Part shown: in pieces, positions 32,161-43,906 of the stretch
Layout: each line of letters opens with the position of its first letter
Numbering within the stretch: the first letter of the stretch is position 1
Source of the DNA: Zoroaster sp. YZ-2022
Taxonomy: Eukaryota; Echinodermata; Asteroidea; Forcipulatida; Zoroasteridae
Direction: 5' to 3'
NCBI GenBank assembly: GCA_029582265.1
Contig: CM055831.1
Span: 24,876,682-24,940,681 of the forward strand
Length of the DNA: 64,000 bases
Program-made: the position numbers and the translations under genes
Notes under the pieces: model-generated
Told to the model about the DNA's origin: nothing
Seen by the model: the letters and a program-made list of their open reading frames with translations, nothing else
Database searches by the model: none

Positions 32161-32245
32161 TCAGAAGTTAACTTTATTAATTAAAGGCAAAGACCACTGT
32201 ATCTGAACTACTCCCTACATCCGGTGCACCTTTCATTCGTGGGTT

Positions 32246-32467
32246 AAAGGGGCAGTATCGTCACGATCAACAGGGCATGGAATCGGAGTGCTAGTTTTAG
32301 ATTAACTCAATGACTGAAAATAATACCCCACATGATAAGGTTGTATTACCGTTGCTGCTGCATAAATGAGCCAGTAATGTTCAGTCACTGTGTTCATCTT
32401 ATAATAGAACACCGATTCCATGCTCTGTTGAAAGTCTGCTCTGATCGCGATGGTAGTGTCCCTTTAA
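32246..32467. mobile_element. Palindromic CAGGGCATGGAATCGG element
   Basis: GTATCGTCACGATCAACAGG..GCATGGAATCGG at the left; CCGATTCCATGCTCTG and TCTGATCGCGATGGTAGTGT at the right; standard centre with GCTGCTGCATAAATGAGCC. Confidence 0.87.
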
Positions 32468-32507
32468 TGTACCCGGGGCCTGAGATAAATAAATATATCT
32501 CAGGTTA

Positions 32508-32818
32508 GGCCAAAAAAAATATGCGGTGACGCACTTCTTTTTTTCTTTTCTTTTTTTCTTTCCTCGGCCATCTTTTTTTTTTGCCCACAGGGAAATACGT
32601 GATGATACATTGTATACTCGGGGACCAAATTTCCCATGTACAAAGCTGTATGGTGGCTAACAAAGGCCTCACAAATCGGGCAAACGTATGAAAAAGTCGT
32701 TTAAAGCACAGAACGGCAGAATTCCAATCCATCCAGCAATTTTGGCTGCAATTGGACATCGTTTCATAGCAACAACAATTTAAAATGCCGGAGACTTTTT
32801 TTTGGGGGGGGGGGGGCC
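32508..32818. mobile_element. TTA-flanked GGCC MITE (Harbinger-like)
   Basis: TTA 32505-32507 then GGCCAAAAAAAATA; right end GGGGGGCC then TTA 32819-32821. The core AGCAATTTTGGCTGCAATTGG is the reverse complement of the family core. Confidence 0.82.
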
Positions 32819-33314
32819 TTAAGGAAAGCTAGCCTGACTGCCCTATTGAATTCCCTTGGATCCTTAATTCATCTTCCCTTGTCTCCAATTCCATATTCCC
32901 TTGTCTCCATTCCCTTCTCTCCTATACTGATCTGCTGTTTTCATCCAACGAGCTTGGTGGTGTGGCTCACCACTGCAGGTATTCCTCATCTAGGCCGAAG
33001 GTTTTATTTATTTACTTTTTTTTTACTTATATGAATTTGTATACTAAAAATGAATTTTGACTTTCTTTTCCTTTAAAAAATCTTCCACAACCGTGAATTA
33101 CTATTATATAGAAAGGCTTTGCTTCTGAATTAATTTTGTAGTAAAAATGTATTTTTAAAATGTCTAAAAACAAATATATGAAAATGTTGAAAAAAATAGT
33201 CTTGAACTCGGTACCTTCTACTTTTAATGCGAACGTTCTAACCACTAGACTACCTTACCTATTTTATCTTAAAATGAAAACACTTTATACAAAATAATAC
33301 TTGTACCAACTTAA

Positions 33315-33542
33315 ATGGATAATATCGTCACGATCAACAGGGCATGGAATCAGAGTGCCAGTTTTGGATCAACTCAGTGACTGAAAATAATACCGCACAT
33401 GCATGATAAGGTCATATTACCGTTGCTACTGCATAAACGAGCCAGTCATTTTCAGTCACTGGGTTCATCTTAATTTAAACGAGGACACCGATTCCATGCC
33501 CTGTTAAAAGTCTGCTGTGTTCGTGCTGATAACGCCCCTTTA
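33315..33542. mobile_element. Palindromic CAGGGCATGGAATC element
   Basis: ATATCGTCACGATCAACAGG..GCATGGAATCAG on the left; CACCGATTCCATGCCCTG and TGCTGATAACGCCCC on the right. Confidence 0.85.
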
Positions 33543-33554
33543 ACACCAATTACT

Positions 33555-33782
33555 ATCTTAATGTAAAAGAGTGAAAACCACTCTTTTAAAGAGCTATATG
33601 GCGGACAAGTCTTTTTTGGAGTGAAACCCACTCTGATTCGAGTGAAAAATACAGTAAAAGGCAACCAATTCACTCTTTATACACTACTAATTTTACTCTT
33701 TATCCACTCCAAAAAGACTTGTCCACCATATAGCTCTTTGAAAGAGTGGTTTTCACTCTTCTACATTAATTAAGAGAGTAGG
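33555..33782. repeat. AAAGAGTGAAAACCACTC palindromic element
   Basis: The left arm TAAAAGAGTGAAAACCACTC..GAGCTATATGGCGGACAAGT is matched by ACTTGTCCACCATATAGCTC..GAGTGGTTTTCACTC on the right. Inside are five further CACTC/GAGTG words. About 228 bp with roughly 75-bp arms. Confidence 0.8.
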
Positions 33783-34384
33783 CTTTCAATAAATCAGTCA
33801 CTTAATAATCATTTTGGTCAGTAGCGTAGCCAGGATTTTCAGAGTGGGGGAATTTTTTGGAGTAAATTTACAGAAACAAAACAAAAACCTCTAAAATTGC
33901 TCAACGGAGGGGCGATTCGATTCCAATTATATATAGGCTATATATATTTTCCACTCGGTTTTTGCATGCACTTTATGTAACATTTTTCTTGGTTTTTTTC
34001 CTCTTTTTTCCCTCTTTTTACTTTTTTTATACGCCACTGTTCAGCAAACAAATAAGTTGAAATATTAACAAGTTTTTGAATTTACCGAATTTACCGCTTG
34101 TGAATTTACCGCACCCCCACCTTTGGCTAAGCCACTACTACGCCTCATTGATAAACATCGGGGAGGACCAATCATATTTTGCTAATAGCTGGTACAGGTG
34201 TGTTTGACTATTTCACCAATGATTCCCAGCAATTTTGTTTGAAATGTGAAAATGAAATGGCATATTTCACAAATCAATTGCCCAAAAAGCATGTTTTTCA
34301 TGTAATGAAGTGCCTAAAACAATTTATAAGGGGCATACATTGATTTTCGAGAACTTCATTATTGCATAACAATTCATTTCAATT

Positions 34385-34655
34385 AAATTCGTCCCTAATT
34401 TGCCATATTGACCAATCCCGAATTAAGTTGGCATAGTGACCAATGCGGTATTGGTCACTTTGCCAAATTACAAAAATAGCCAGTTAGAGCATTCGTCATT
34501 TGAATGCATGCTCTATCTCCAAAACTATAAGGAATACATGCATGTGGATTAGATACAATGGTATAGGTCTCTTCCTGAATGTACCAATGGGCGGGAAAAC
34601 TTAAAATTGAAAAAAGTCGGAATTGGTCACTATGGCAAATTAGGGACGAAATGTA
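34385..34655. repeat. Inverted repeat CGTCCCTAATTTGCCA
   Basis: CGTCCCTAATTTGCCATATT..GACCAAT at about 34389 is repeated in reverse complement (GGTCACTATGGCAAATTAGG..GACG) at about 34625. An inner pair GACCAATGCGGTATTGGTC sits at 34438. Likely another small foldback. Confidence 0.65.
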
Positions 34656-34756
34656 TTCATCATGAACAGCATGGAAATCTTCCTCTCGTTCTGCACATAT
34701 AAAAATATAATAAACATTAAACATTTAAAATCTTCCATAATTTTTTTTGTAAAAAC

Positions 34757-34979
34757 TTAAAGGGAAAATATCGTCAGGATCAACAGGGCATGGAATTGGA
34801 GTGCTAGTATTAAATTAACTCAGTGACTGAAAATAATACCCACATGATAAGGTCATACTACCGTTTCTGCTGCATAAATGAGCCAATAATTTTCAGTCAC
34901 TGTGTTCATCTTAAACTAGGACACCGATTCCATGCCCTGTTAAAAGTCTGCTCTGATCTTGACGATATTGCCCCTTTAA
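34757..34979. mobile_element. Palindromic CAGGGCATGGAATTGG element
   Basis: ATATCGTCAGGATCAACAGG on the left, CACCGATTCCATGCCCTG..CTTGACGATATTGCCCC on the right, family centre present. The following 35.0-36.5 kb holds no gene or repeat that I can name, apart from short inverted words (GAATGCAGG/CCTGCATTC near 36160 and 36270). Confidence 0.85.
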
Positions 34980-36536
34980 AAGTATTACAAAATCTGTTAT
35001 TTAAAAACACTAACAATAAATATGAAATCATGTAAAAGAGACAAACGAGGGCAAGTCAGACATCCATGGGATGAGTTGGGTCTGAAAGGGAAAGGTTAGA
35101 GAAGGATGATATGGGACTCAAAGCGGGTGGGGGAGGGGAGAGAATTGAGACAAACCACGCATGATATGCCATAAGAATTTAAACAAATTATCTGGACCTG
35201 CCTGTCTGCCTTTGACGGTTGTTGTTGTAACATTTGTCATTTAAAAACATTTGTTCGCTTTCCTACTCCTAAAAGGAACATAGTATTATTTTTTAAATAT
35301 TAGTAAGAAAAATGCCGGGAATCATCAAAGTATATTTAAAATTAATTTACAATTAAAAACACGGGCGATGCGTATGTTGCCCATATTTTTGCATTATTTC
35401 AGCAAATATTTGTGACATTTTGATTGTTTTTATTTAAACACATAATTGATTGTCTATTGAGGAATTTATCATAGAAATAGAAAATTACTATGCAAAATGT
35501 TTAATTATTGAAACTTGGATCTCCATCCGTTTCGCTCCTCGCCCTCTTTAATTCCTTCGTCGATAAAAGTGACGACGATCCACAGATATAAAAACAACAG
35601 TGGGCGCTATTTCACTTAGTCCAAAATGTGGGAGCTGTCCCTTGGCTGGTGTCCAACAAGTAGATGGCTTTTTGGAATGAATATGGGCAAGATGGACGTG
35701 TACCAGGGAGCTGTCATATGGTTTTTGTATTGCAGTACAAGCTTGCTAGCTGCATGCATACGATATACATGTATGCAGGTTCATAATATTACTCAGTTAT
35801 TTGATGTCAACTCGAGCCGGTAAATCGTCGCTGGATTTCAACACTTAGGGTCAGGAAATGAGCATATCGTGATTAAGGAGGTAAGAATAAATTGAATTGT
35901 CATGAATAACAATTGATTGATTGAGCCTGTTGATGAATGAATGAGAGAGGAACTGTCGACCGACTTCACTGATTATATTATTCATCAACAAGCCGGCAAG
36001 CCTCTGCGACTACTTACTAACATTAACATGACCAACGGACTGACTGTTTACACTGTAATATTAGCCCTATTTTCACTATTAAAGTATTAAATGTAAAGTT
36101 TATACATGTTATATAAATATGTGTTCAATTGCCTCATATTTTAGGTACAACTATAGTAGAATGCAGGTCCACACCGAAGGTTACTTCTTATAAATTTACG
36201 TAATCTGACTTAAAAATACACAACTGCGGTTCCTCGGTCAAATTCAGAAATAGGGAAAAATTTGGCCCTGCATTCTAGTTAGGGGCCTACTCCATCTTTG
36301 GACTTTTCGCTGTTCACGAGTCGTGCGCTGGAGGTGGTCAGTGCTGCTATCTTGACTCGTTGAGTTCGCTGCAATTGTGCAAATTTAAACATGAATGTTA
36401 AAACATCCATTTATCCACATCGCTTCAGAAATAAAATTTACACTTGAAAAAAATACGAGTCTCTGTTCGAATTCCATGTCACTAAAATGTCTTTGCTTAA
36501 AGCAATATTTTAAACAATTTACTATATTGTAGATTA

Positions 36537-36825
36537 GGCCAAAAAAGTAATAAAAAAGCATCAAAATCGGTGTGACACGTTTTTTTTGCCAACCAATGAA
36601 ATACGTGATACATGTATACGGGGTTATTGGAACCAGACCAAATTTCCCATACACAAAGTATGGTGGCTAAGACTAGAGTAAGAGAGGCCTCACAAATCAG
36701 GCAAACGTTCATACCCCTATGTGAGAAAGTCAAACACAGCACGGCAGAATTCCAATCTATCCAGAAATTCTGCCTGCGATTAGACATTGTTTCATAAAAA
36801 AATTTAAAAAAAATAAAATAAAAAA
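36537..36825. mobile_element. GGCC/TTA MITE (Harbinger-like), right end decayed
   Basis: TTA 36534-36536 then GGCCAAAAAAGTAA; the core GCCACCATACTTTGT is present as its reverse complement ACAAAGTATGGTGGC at 36653, with GGCAAACGTTCATACCCCTA. The right end merges into A-rich sequence. Confidence 0.65.
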
Positions 36826-37055
36826 TGCTGTATACACATATATTTACATATAATAATAATTAATAAATAATTATAAGCTTTGGTTTTTCAGTACATGTAC
36901 ATACTGTGTACATTGTATCTCTTGTAAATAAACGTTTTCATCAATGACTTTGGGAAACCAAACCAAACCATTTGTTTGCATGTAATGTATTGAAATGTCT
37001 TCATCCATGCAGTGACATGCACACATCAATGTATTTACATACCTAATAACAGAAG

Positions 37056-37505
37056 GAAAGAATGTCATATCCGACTGCCGTTTTTTGAATTTTTTTTGCA
37101 ACCACTAACCAGTTAAAAAAATGATTCCATCGATTTTTGGGGGTACAGAAAGTGAAAACTATCTTTAAAATCTACTTATGATGGTTTTCGGACTTGATTT
37201 TCCTTCTAAAAAAATCTTCCCCTTTAGAAAATAGAAGGATCCTATTATAGTTGCCACTGCGCATGTACAATGACTGTGTTGGTCACTAATGGGAGAGTTT
37301 ACAACAAGATCAGACTGACATGACTGAGGAAGTCATCGTATACCAAAAATGCCTGATTTTTCATGAAATAAATATCCTGGAATAATTTGAAGTATACAGT
37401 ATGTCCATCATCATCCATATGTTCTCAACCTTACTAGATAGGTAAGATTACATTATTGGTTATATTTAATGAGAAAAAGTGGTGGTCGGATACGACGTTC
37501 TACCC
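37056..37505. mobile_element. Second copy of the GAAAGAATGTCATATC inverted-repeat element
   Basis: GGAAAGAATGTCATATCCGA at the left and TGGTCGGATACGACGTTCTA at the right. It is collinear with 22563-23000 (CAACCACTAACCAGTTAAAA, ATAGAAGGATCCT, CATGACTGAGGAAGTCAT). Confidence 0.85.
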
Positions 37506-37509
37506 TAAC

Positions 37510-37882
37510 AGAAGTCTATTATCTACATAAAGTGTGCAACTTGTGTACTATAACGTTGTCCACGGCATAGTAGGATTTGGCCCATTCGTGACGTTTTGTT
37601 CCACAAACTGACGCGCAAGGTCTCAAAAAGAAGCAGTGCAGTCTGGGAGACTTACCCGGCATGTGAGAGAACTGCGTTATCCCCACAGCTGATGGTTCGA
37701 CTGCGTCTAGGTCTCTCGGAGCTAGCTTCATGTGGAAACGCCTGTCCCATGATGCCCCACGGCAGGCCGGACAGGGAGAGCAAAACCCGTAACCGAGCTC
37801 GTTGTGCGTGCGCGCATTTGGAGTACAATGCCGTGGTATGGATTACAGCAGGCTGGCACACTTCATGTAGGTAATAGACTTC
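37510..37882. mobile_element. AGAAGTCTATTA..inverted-repeat element with one terminal unit
   Basis: Left end AGAAGTCTATTATCTACATA..AAGTGTGCAACT; right end CACTTCATGTAGGTAATAGA..CTTCT. The body GGATTTGGCCCATTCGTGAC and CAAAACCCGTAACCGAGCTC is shared with 45485-45990, where the left end has multiplied. Several overlapping 70-90-codon frames are shadows. Confidence 0.8.
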
Positions 37883-37919
37883 TGATAATAATAATAATAA
37901 ATAAATAAATAATTATCAG

Positions 37920-38275
37920 GCCTGTGATTTTGCAGGATTTTTCATGATTTAAGGATTTTTTTTACAAATCTCCCTTTGCCTCGACATTTTCTTGAAAGAA
38001 GAGAAGTAGCCACCAAGGAAAGAAAGAAGTAGCCTGTATTGTGTCCAAACCTCTAGTTTGTGGGGATGTGGACTGGAGAGTCTGTAAATCCTCCCAAAAT
38101 TAAACATCCAGGAGGTTCAGGGGGGCTTTGTCCTCTAGACCAAAGGGAGACCCTGGCCTGCTACCCACAGGAGGTTCAGGGGGCTTTGTCCTCTAGACCA
38201 AAGGGAGACCCAGGCCCGCTACCCATTTTTCAGGATTTTTTACTTTTGTCAAATCATGCCCCTGAATTATAATCC
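37920..38275. repeat. Dispersed GAGAAGTAGCCACCAAGG repeat, with internal tandem duplication
   Basis: Collinear with 5500-5810, including the tandem doubling of CAGGAGGTTCAGGGGGCTTT..GCTACCCA. Confidence 0.85.
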
Positions 38276-38754
38276 TTGGCTTTCACTCAATATACATACC
38301 TTTGTACGTACATTATATCTCTTGTAAAAAAAAACCAATTTCATTTTACTTTGTGAAACCAAACCAAGCCTCTTTTGGCAAACCATTTTTGGCATTTCAC
38401 AATATTTGAACCATTACCAAATAATGAAAATAATGTAAACCACCTACTTAACATATATTTGACAAAATCTAGTTTGTTTTATACTGAATAACATTTTCAC
38501 ACGTATCATTTCGGTTTGCGGTAACACAAATGTGTTTTTATCTCAACCATCGCTAAGTGAGGTACAGACTCTGAAAAGACAACTCGTATCATCGGATACC
38601 CGACCGAAACGGTTATTACCCGGTTCCATTTTTCGGTTCCAATTACCCGTAAACGACTTTTTAAAATTCGGACTGAATATTTGAGCGGAGCGAACAGAAA
38701 TCTGTAACTCTTGAACAATGTAATGTTTACACTTTTACAGACAATTATCTTTAA

Positions 38755-39388
38755 CCAGTTGACGTCGGGAATATTAATTTTTTTCCGGTCCCCCGTGCGG
38801 GTTTATTTTCAGTGAAAAATCTGAATAAATTTCTAGCCATTAATAATTTTTTTTGTCAATGAAACTAAGTTCGGACACCCAAATAAACACCTTTACTCAT
38901 TGACATTTCGAGAATTAAATGGCTAGTTTTTTAATTACGGTTGTGTTTGTTCAGCACAATTAGACCGTTGGCAAGCTCCGATGCAACGGCCTATTAGCGA
39001 CCAGCGCCCGGTCGAAAAGACGGCATACCTGGAGAGAGATCGAATGCCTTGTAAACAATGGATATAAATCCGTCTTTACAAATGCTTGGCTGGTTAGGTA
39101 TGTCATAGGAACAGGTCTTGGATAAAGGGATTAGGCAAAAATCAACAAAAAGAGTGAACTCGTTCAGTATTTGCAGTGCATTTTGTCCGGGGCCACCGAA
39201 CCGTGACCCCATGGACTCCGAGAAACGATTGCGTGTATACACGTCAGCCGCCACGACGGCACGCCACGTATGGCATGTTGACAAGTCTCCCGGTGACACA
39301 CACAAAAATCGGAATGCGTGTTTAGACGCTCTCCGATCCGCTGTACAAAAAAAAATTGCGTGTATACACGGCATCCGAAGCGAACTGG
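38755..39388. mobile_element. TTAA-flanked CCAGTTGACGTCGGG element
   Basis: TTAA at 38751-38754 and 39389-39392; ends CCAGTTGACGTCGGG and CCGAAGCGAACTGG; 634 bp. Nearly identical to 49260-49888. A distant relative is at 56445-57169. It has interrupted a dispersed repeat whose unoccupied form is at 13330-13500. A frame covering about 90 codons is open in both close copies but starts and stops differ, so coding is not supported. Confidence 0.92.
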
Positions 39389-39644
39389 TTAAATTCAAGA
39401 GATTGCACTCCAATAAAGAAAAGATCGATTTAAGTATGGTATCCTCTGTTATAAAAGTCAATTTGTTACCGTTTACAGTACATGTATTTGTACACCACTG
39501 GAGGCATGTTTTCAACAAAAATGAAAACGGGTATCCGAAGTTTACTGATTTCGGGTATCCGGTTCCAAAAATATCCGAAAACGCACAGCCCTATATCGGG
39601 CAAACTCGTTTCTCAACAATCGCTAATGTGGTTCAGGGCACAGT

Positions 39645-41370
39645 ATTAGCCAGAGGGGTGTCTGGGTGTCTTTTGGAGAGCCTGTTTCAATTTTGGACAG
39701 CCTATTTTATTTTCATTCTGTGCCTCGGCGCCTTAGAGCAAATTTTGGATTTTGGCGCTATATAAATTTGTGCCATGGTCGAGCGGTTTAGTGCATCGGA
39801 TTTGTGTTCTGATGGCTGAGTCGTCAGAATGTGGGTTCGAATCCCAATCGCGACCATGGTGCTTGTGTCCTTGAGCAAGACACTTTACCATAATTGCTTC
39901 TCTCCACCCAGGGGTTTAGTTTAGTTTATTGAATTTCCATACATCAATAAATACAACAGTTTTACTAGTATAGGCAGTTTCATGAAAATTTGAAGTTGCT
40001 TCAATTCTTTTAAATGTCATATCACTGGATAGAGCAAAAAATTAGAAAGAAAATGAGGGGTCAATGGTCATGATAGGTTAACCCTGTGCAAAGTTACGAT
40101 TTTTTGTTGATTTAAATATTTGGTCATTTTGGAGGCCAGTTTCATTTGAAAAGTTGTGACCGCATTTGCCTGCAACGTATCCTTGTAGTTGTAGTACTAA
40201 CAAAGTGTCTATATAGCATGTACCCCTTTTATAACAAAAAAATCTCATTGAATACCAAAATCCACCCGTGCGTGACACCCCGATTAAGCGTGCGTGACAC
40301 CCCGATTCACCGAGTCAAATCGCCGATAGAGGTGATTTTTTTAAAAATTTGCTGTCGGATCATTTTCCGCGAGTTGCACTGTTTTTCCACCAACGTTACA
40401 GTTGGCACCACGATACGGTGTATCCTTTTTTCGTGGTTTCAAGTTTCGTGAAGACCATCCAATACCTCTAAATTGATGATGAATTTCCGTCATGCACAAT
40501 GATGAAAAGCGGGTCGTAAACACGGCGATATTTCTAACGTCCGAGTTCGGATATTTTGCATTGAAACGAAGCAAAATTTATGAATGAATCTAAGATGGCG
40601 TCTACAGATTAACGCTTAATCCGCACAGCGACAACGCGAGCTACGACGACATATTAAACAGCTAACCAGGGGGAACGTTTTCGCGAGAACCCGGATGTGA
40701 GTGAGTCGGTCACAATCGCGATGTCTAAAGTTAGCTTTTGAAGTGCGCCGCCAGCGGCGGCTTGCGTGAATCTGCCTAACTAGTATGAAATTAACAACAA
40801 GGAAGTAGTGAGGTGCCTGGGAGAAAGCCGGGGCTTATACGAGACCAGGCACCTGGTATATATATAGAAACATTATAGCAAAAATACATTAACAATTTAA
40901 TTGTAAAAACATGATGTTTTGGTAAATTATTAATTACAATCGAATTACACAGTATTATTATAAATATGAGGTATTACCGATAGTTATAAATAATAATTAC
41001 TAGTGAGTAACAACCTTTTCATGTATTTTTTAAAGCTCTGTATTGTTTGTAGGGTAAATGGGTACCTGTGAGGGCAGAGTTGGTTGTTGTGTTTGATTAG
41101 CCCCATATGCGCTGGAATGGCAGCAATTGAGCTGTATACTCCCCAGGGAGCTGAGATGGTTTCAGGAATGATTTATGCGCCTGATGAGCAGGGGTAATAA
41201 TGAAATGCGCCTTGAGCACCAGTTTGGTGGATACGTGCGCCATATAAGTCCACAAAATTATTATTATTTACATGTAAAAGTACTGTACAAGTGAACAATT
41301 TGGACACCCTGTTTTGAAATTTCCAGCAAATTTGGACACCCTAGTTTTAAATCTTGGCATACCCCTTGGT
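39645..41370. repeat. GGACACCC repeat split by a SINE that is itself split
   Basis: 39645-39710 (GAGGGGTGTCTGGGTGTCTT, TTTCAATTTTGGACAGCC) and 41265-41370 (TTACATGTAAAAGTACTGTA, TTTGGACACCCTAGTTTTA) are the two halves of the repeat found whole at 58753-58905. Between them lies the SINE (39774-41270). Confidence 0.75.
39774..41270 (+). mobile_element. tRNA-derived SINE type (ii), interrupted by a 1.1 kb insertion
   Basis: tRNA-like head 39774-39865 (CATGGTCGAGCGGTTTAGTG; GTGGGTTCGAATCCC), then CTTGTGTCCTTGAGCAAGAC and CTCTCCACCCAGGGG. The body resumes at about 41051 with GGGTAAATGGGTACCTGTGA and runs to GCGCCTTGAGCACC..GATACGTGCGCCATATAAGT and ATTATTATT. The inserted 39917-41050 starts TTAGTTTAGTTTATTGAATT. 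It has no long frame, and holds GAGGTGCCTGG..CCAGGCACCT (inverted) near 40811-40857. Confidence 0.82.
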
Positions 41371-41528
41371 TCAGGAAGAACTATGGGGACTTCACGGGGT
41401 CTTTGCACATGTTATGCATTAAAAACTCTATGACAATATACACAATGTACACAGCTCAAACGTGAAACAAGTGCTAGTCTGTAGTGCAGTAAATCACATT
41501 ACACACCCATGTCAAAATAACAACACAC

Positions 41529-41913
41529 TAAGGCTGTGCTGGGTATTCGGATACCGACTGAAACTCTCATTTCCTGGTTCCATTTTTCGGTTCCAATTAC
41601 CCGTAAACGACTTTTAATATTTCGACTGGACATTTAAACCACACAAATGGAAGTCTCTGATTTTTTGTTGTTAACAAAATGTGTGTGGGAAATGGGGATG
41701 CTACGAGTCATTTTTAATATAGAGGCAGGAAATTATTACAATAAGTTCACATTTATTATGACTCTAATAAAAACGAGAGAAACTCGTGTTCATATTGGTT
41801 ATTTTATACATTTAGGAGTATTGTGTTTTTACAAAATTGTTTACGGGTACCTGGGTAAAGATTTCCAATTTGCGGTATCCAGTTCCCGATATAACCAAAC
41901 ACCCACAGCCTTA
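41529..41913. mobile_element. AAGGCTGTG-ended element (TACCCGTAAACGAC family)
   Basis: AAGGCTGTGCTGGGTATTCG at the left, CACCCACAGCCTT at the right; a second copy, reversed, at 59698-60010. GGTTCCAATTACCCGTAAAC also occurs at 38636-38665 in the split repeat. Confidence 0.75.
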
Positions 41914-42448
41914 TAACATACAACGTTGTGACAGAAATTGTTCATTGCTTTATAACTTACACCATACAGTACGTTGACAAGCTTTTGTGCAGCGAGATAG
42001 GTTCCTTTATTGTCGAACCAAAGTCACGTATTTGAATGAATGCAGTTTAGTCGATATACATGCTTCCTGTCAAAACCCAAGGTTGAGGCTCAGCGACCGG
42101 ACAATAGTACCGTTTTGTGTCAAAACTACTTCTCACAGTTAGGATATGAGTCAACACTCTGTCTCCATTCATTCTTATTATCTATTTCAGTGTATGTCAA
42201 TGTCAAATAACAGACATTTAAGTAGACAATTGGCAAAAAGCCAGAAGAAATTGGAAAGTCGCAATCTAGTCAAAATGTATCTGTGGTAATGTGAGTTAAA
42301 AATGGCTCGGTGAATTGTTTGCACACTATGAAAAAAAGGCACTTCCTCAAAACAAAGTTTCTGATATTCTTGATAAAGAAACCAAATTACCCGAGTGTCT
42401 CCCAAATTTCCTATGTAAAAGTCTGTAGCTCTAAGGTCTGATTCGACC

Positions 42449-42449
42449 C

Positions 42450-42490
<41 letters not shown>

Positions 42491-42509
42491 TAACAATAAC
42501 AATAATAAC

Positions 42510-42551
<42 letters not shown>

Positions 42552-42850
42552 GAAGATTTGTAGTGCGTACATATCCACCCTGCTGGGCGCTCAAGGTGCG
42601 GAAACAAAGACAAAACATACAAACAATATACAATGATAGCATAGAAAAAAAATTATGTGCCGAGATGCATGTACCTACATGTACAATGCAATTACAAATA
42701 TACATCATCTTTGAAGAATTGTGACATAAGATGAGTTTTAAGCAGCAACTTAAATCTAGTTATACTATGACAAGATTTGAGTTTAGTTGGAAGATGATTC
42801 CAGAGTCTCGGAGCCGCGACAGAAAAAGACCGATCACCAATGACAACACC
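42449..42850 (-). mobile_element. LINE 3' end with (TAA)n tail
   Basis: The minus strand reads a short non-LTR reverse-transcriptase C-terminus remnant (rich in frameshifts), then CCGCACCTTGAGCGCCCAGC..GGGTGGATATGTACGCAC and a long TAA/TTA microsatellite (42449-42550). It is collinear with the better copy at 61940-62385. Confidence 0.75.
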
Positions 42851-42894
42851 TAGTTACTGTGCACAGCTAGTGGGCCACGAAAGCTGAACGGGTC

Positions 42895-43005
42895 GTTGTC
42901 ACCCAGGGTACTCCCCAATGGTACCCAGGCAATCGTAAAAGTCCTCTAACGTGCCTAAGATTGACATTGCTTGGGTACCATTGGGGAATACCCTCGTTGA
43001 CAATG
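42895..43005. repeat. Inverted repeat GGTACTCCCCAATGGTACCC
   Basis: CCCAGGGTACTCCCCAATGG..TACCCAGGCAAT and its near reverse complement ATTGCTTGGGTACCATTGGG..GAATACCCT face each other across about 40 bp. Confidence 0.7.
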
Positions 43006-43653
43006 AACCCTTCTGCGCCTATAAAAATGCCGAGAATGTTTGAGACAAAAATGTTCATATACATGTAGCTGTTTATCTTCAAATTGTATCAAACAGCAAG
43101 GAAAGTGGACATTGTGAGCAGTTCTGAGCACCTGTCAAATACATACCCAAAAAAACCCAGAATAAATAATCATTGGTCGCTTGGGTACCGGTTCAATATA
43201 ATTTAAACAAATTTGACTCGTGAATACAAGCAAGAAGACGTGTGCATGTATCTTCCAATAGTAAATCAACTTTCTACAAACTCGTGTACACATGTAAATT
43301 GGCAATTAGGATGTTGGTAATGGTTGACGATGTGCAGAGGTAGGCATTGTTTGGCAAAGAATGGTTAGTCATAATTTAGAGAAATTTTTTTGAGCAAAGC
43401 ATGTACATTGTATTGTCGTTGCCTTTTACGATGCTGCTATGATAAAGCATTTCATTCAAGGCTATAATGTACATGTAATGACATGATTTATGTAATTGCT
43501 CGACTTGGGGTCTTGGATTTTAAGGTGACTCAAATAAAATCTATATTTTAAAAGTGACTGCACTGGGCTTTCAGAACTTTTTTGCCTGATGACCACCATG
43601 TCAATATTGTATTGGTAAATTAACCATTGTCACCTGAAACTTGTACACATTAA

Positions 43654-43906
43654 CCCTAACCTTCCCAAATCATCCAAACACATGTGTTTCTAATCTGTGA
43701 TACATGTACATGTACATGGCCAGGGACCCTCCCTGCATGCATGGAGCAATAAACAGTGTCCACTGACCCAAGCACTGACCTTGCAATCACTACAACAAAT
43801 ATGGATGTACATGTACCATGGAAAGGCAAGTATGCCTAATAACCTCAATCCTTTAAAATCCTTCACTTTAGCAAAGAGGATTTTGGAGGATTTGGGAAGG
43901 TTAGGG
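43654..43906. mobile_element. TTAA-flanked CCCTAAC element, no 44-bp unit
   Basis: TTAA at 43650-43653 and 43907-43910; ends CCCTAACCTTCCCAAATC and GATTTGGGAAGGTTAGGG are inverted repeats; 253 bp. The body matches 17400-17666 closely. The 44-bp unit present in the other copies is missing here. Confidence 0.88.

Noticed and set aside
35626..35823. 65-codon frame MWELSLGWCPTSRW.. with a reasonable start
   Set aside because: Short, without family similarity or splice context; composition is not distinct from surrounding intergenic sequence.
39118..39765. 215-codon frame across the TTAA element
   Set aside because: It begins in the element and runs through the junction into an older repeat; the second copy of the element (49618) stops at a different place.
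39774..39865. Functional Leu/Ser-type tRNA gene
   Set aside because: It is the head of a SINE and continues into the shared CTTGTGTCCTTGAGCAAGAC body.
42187..42708. 173-codon minus frame with poly-Tyr, and a poly-Leu frame beside it
   Set aside because: The Tyr/Leu runs translate the TAA/ATT microsatellite of a LINE tail; only the LINE C-terminal remnant is meaningful.
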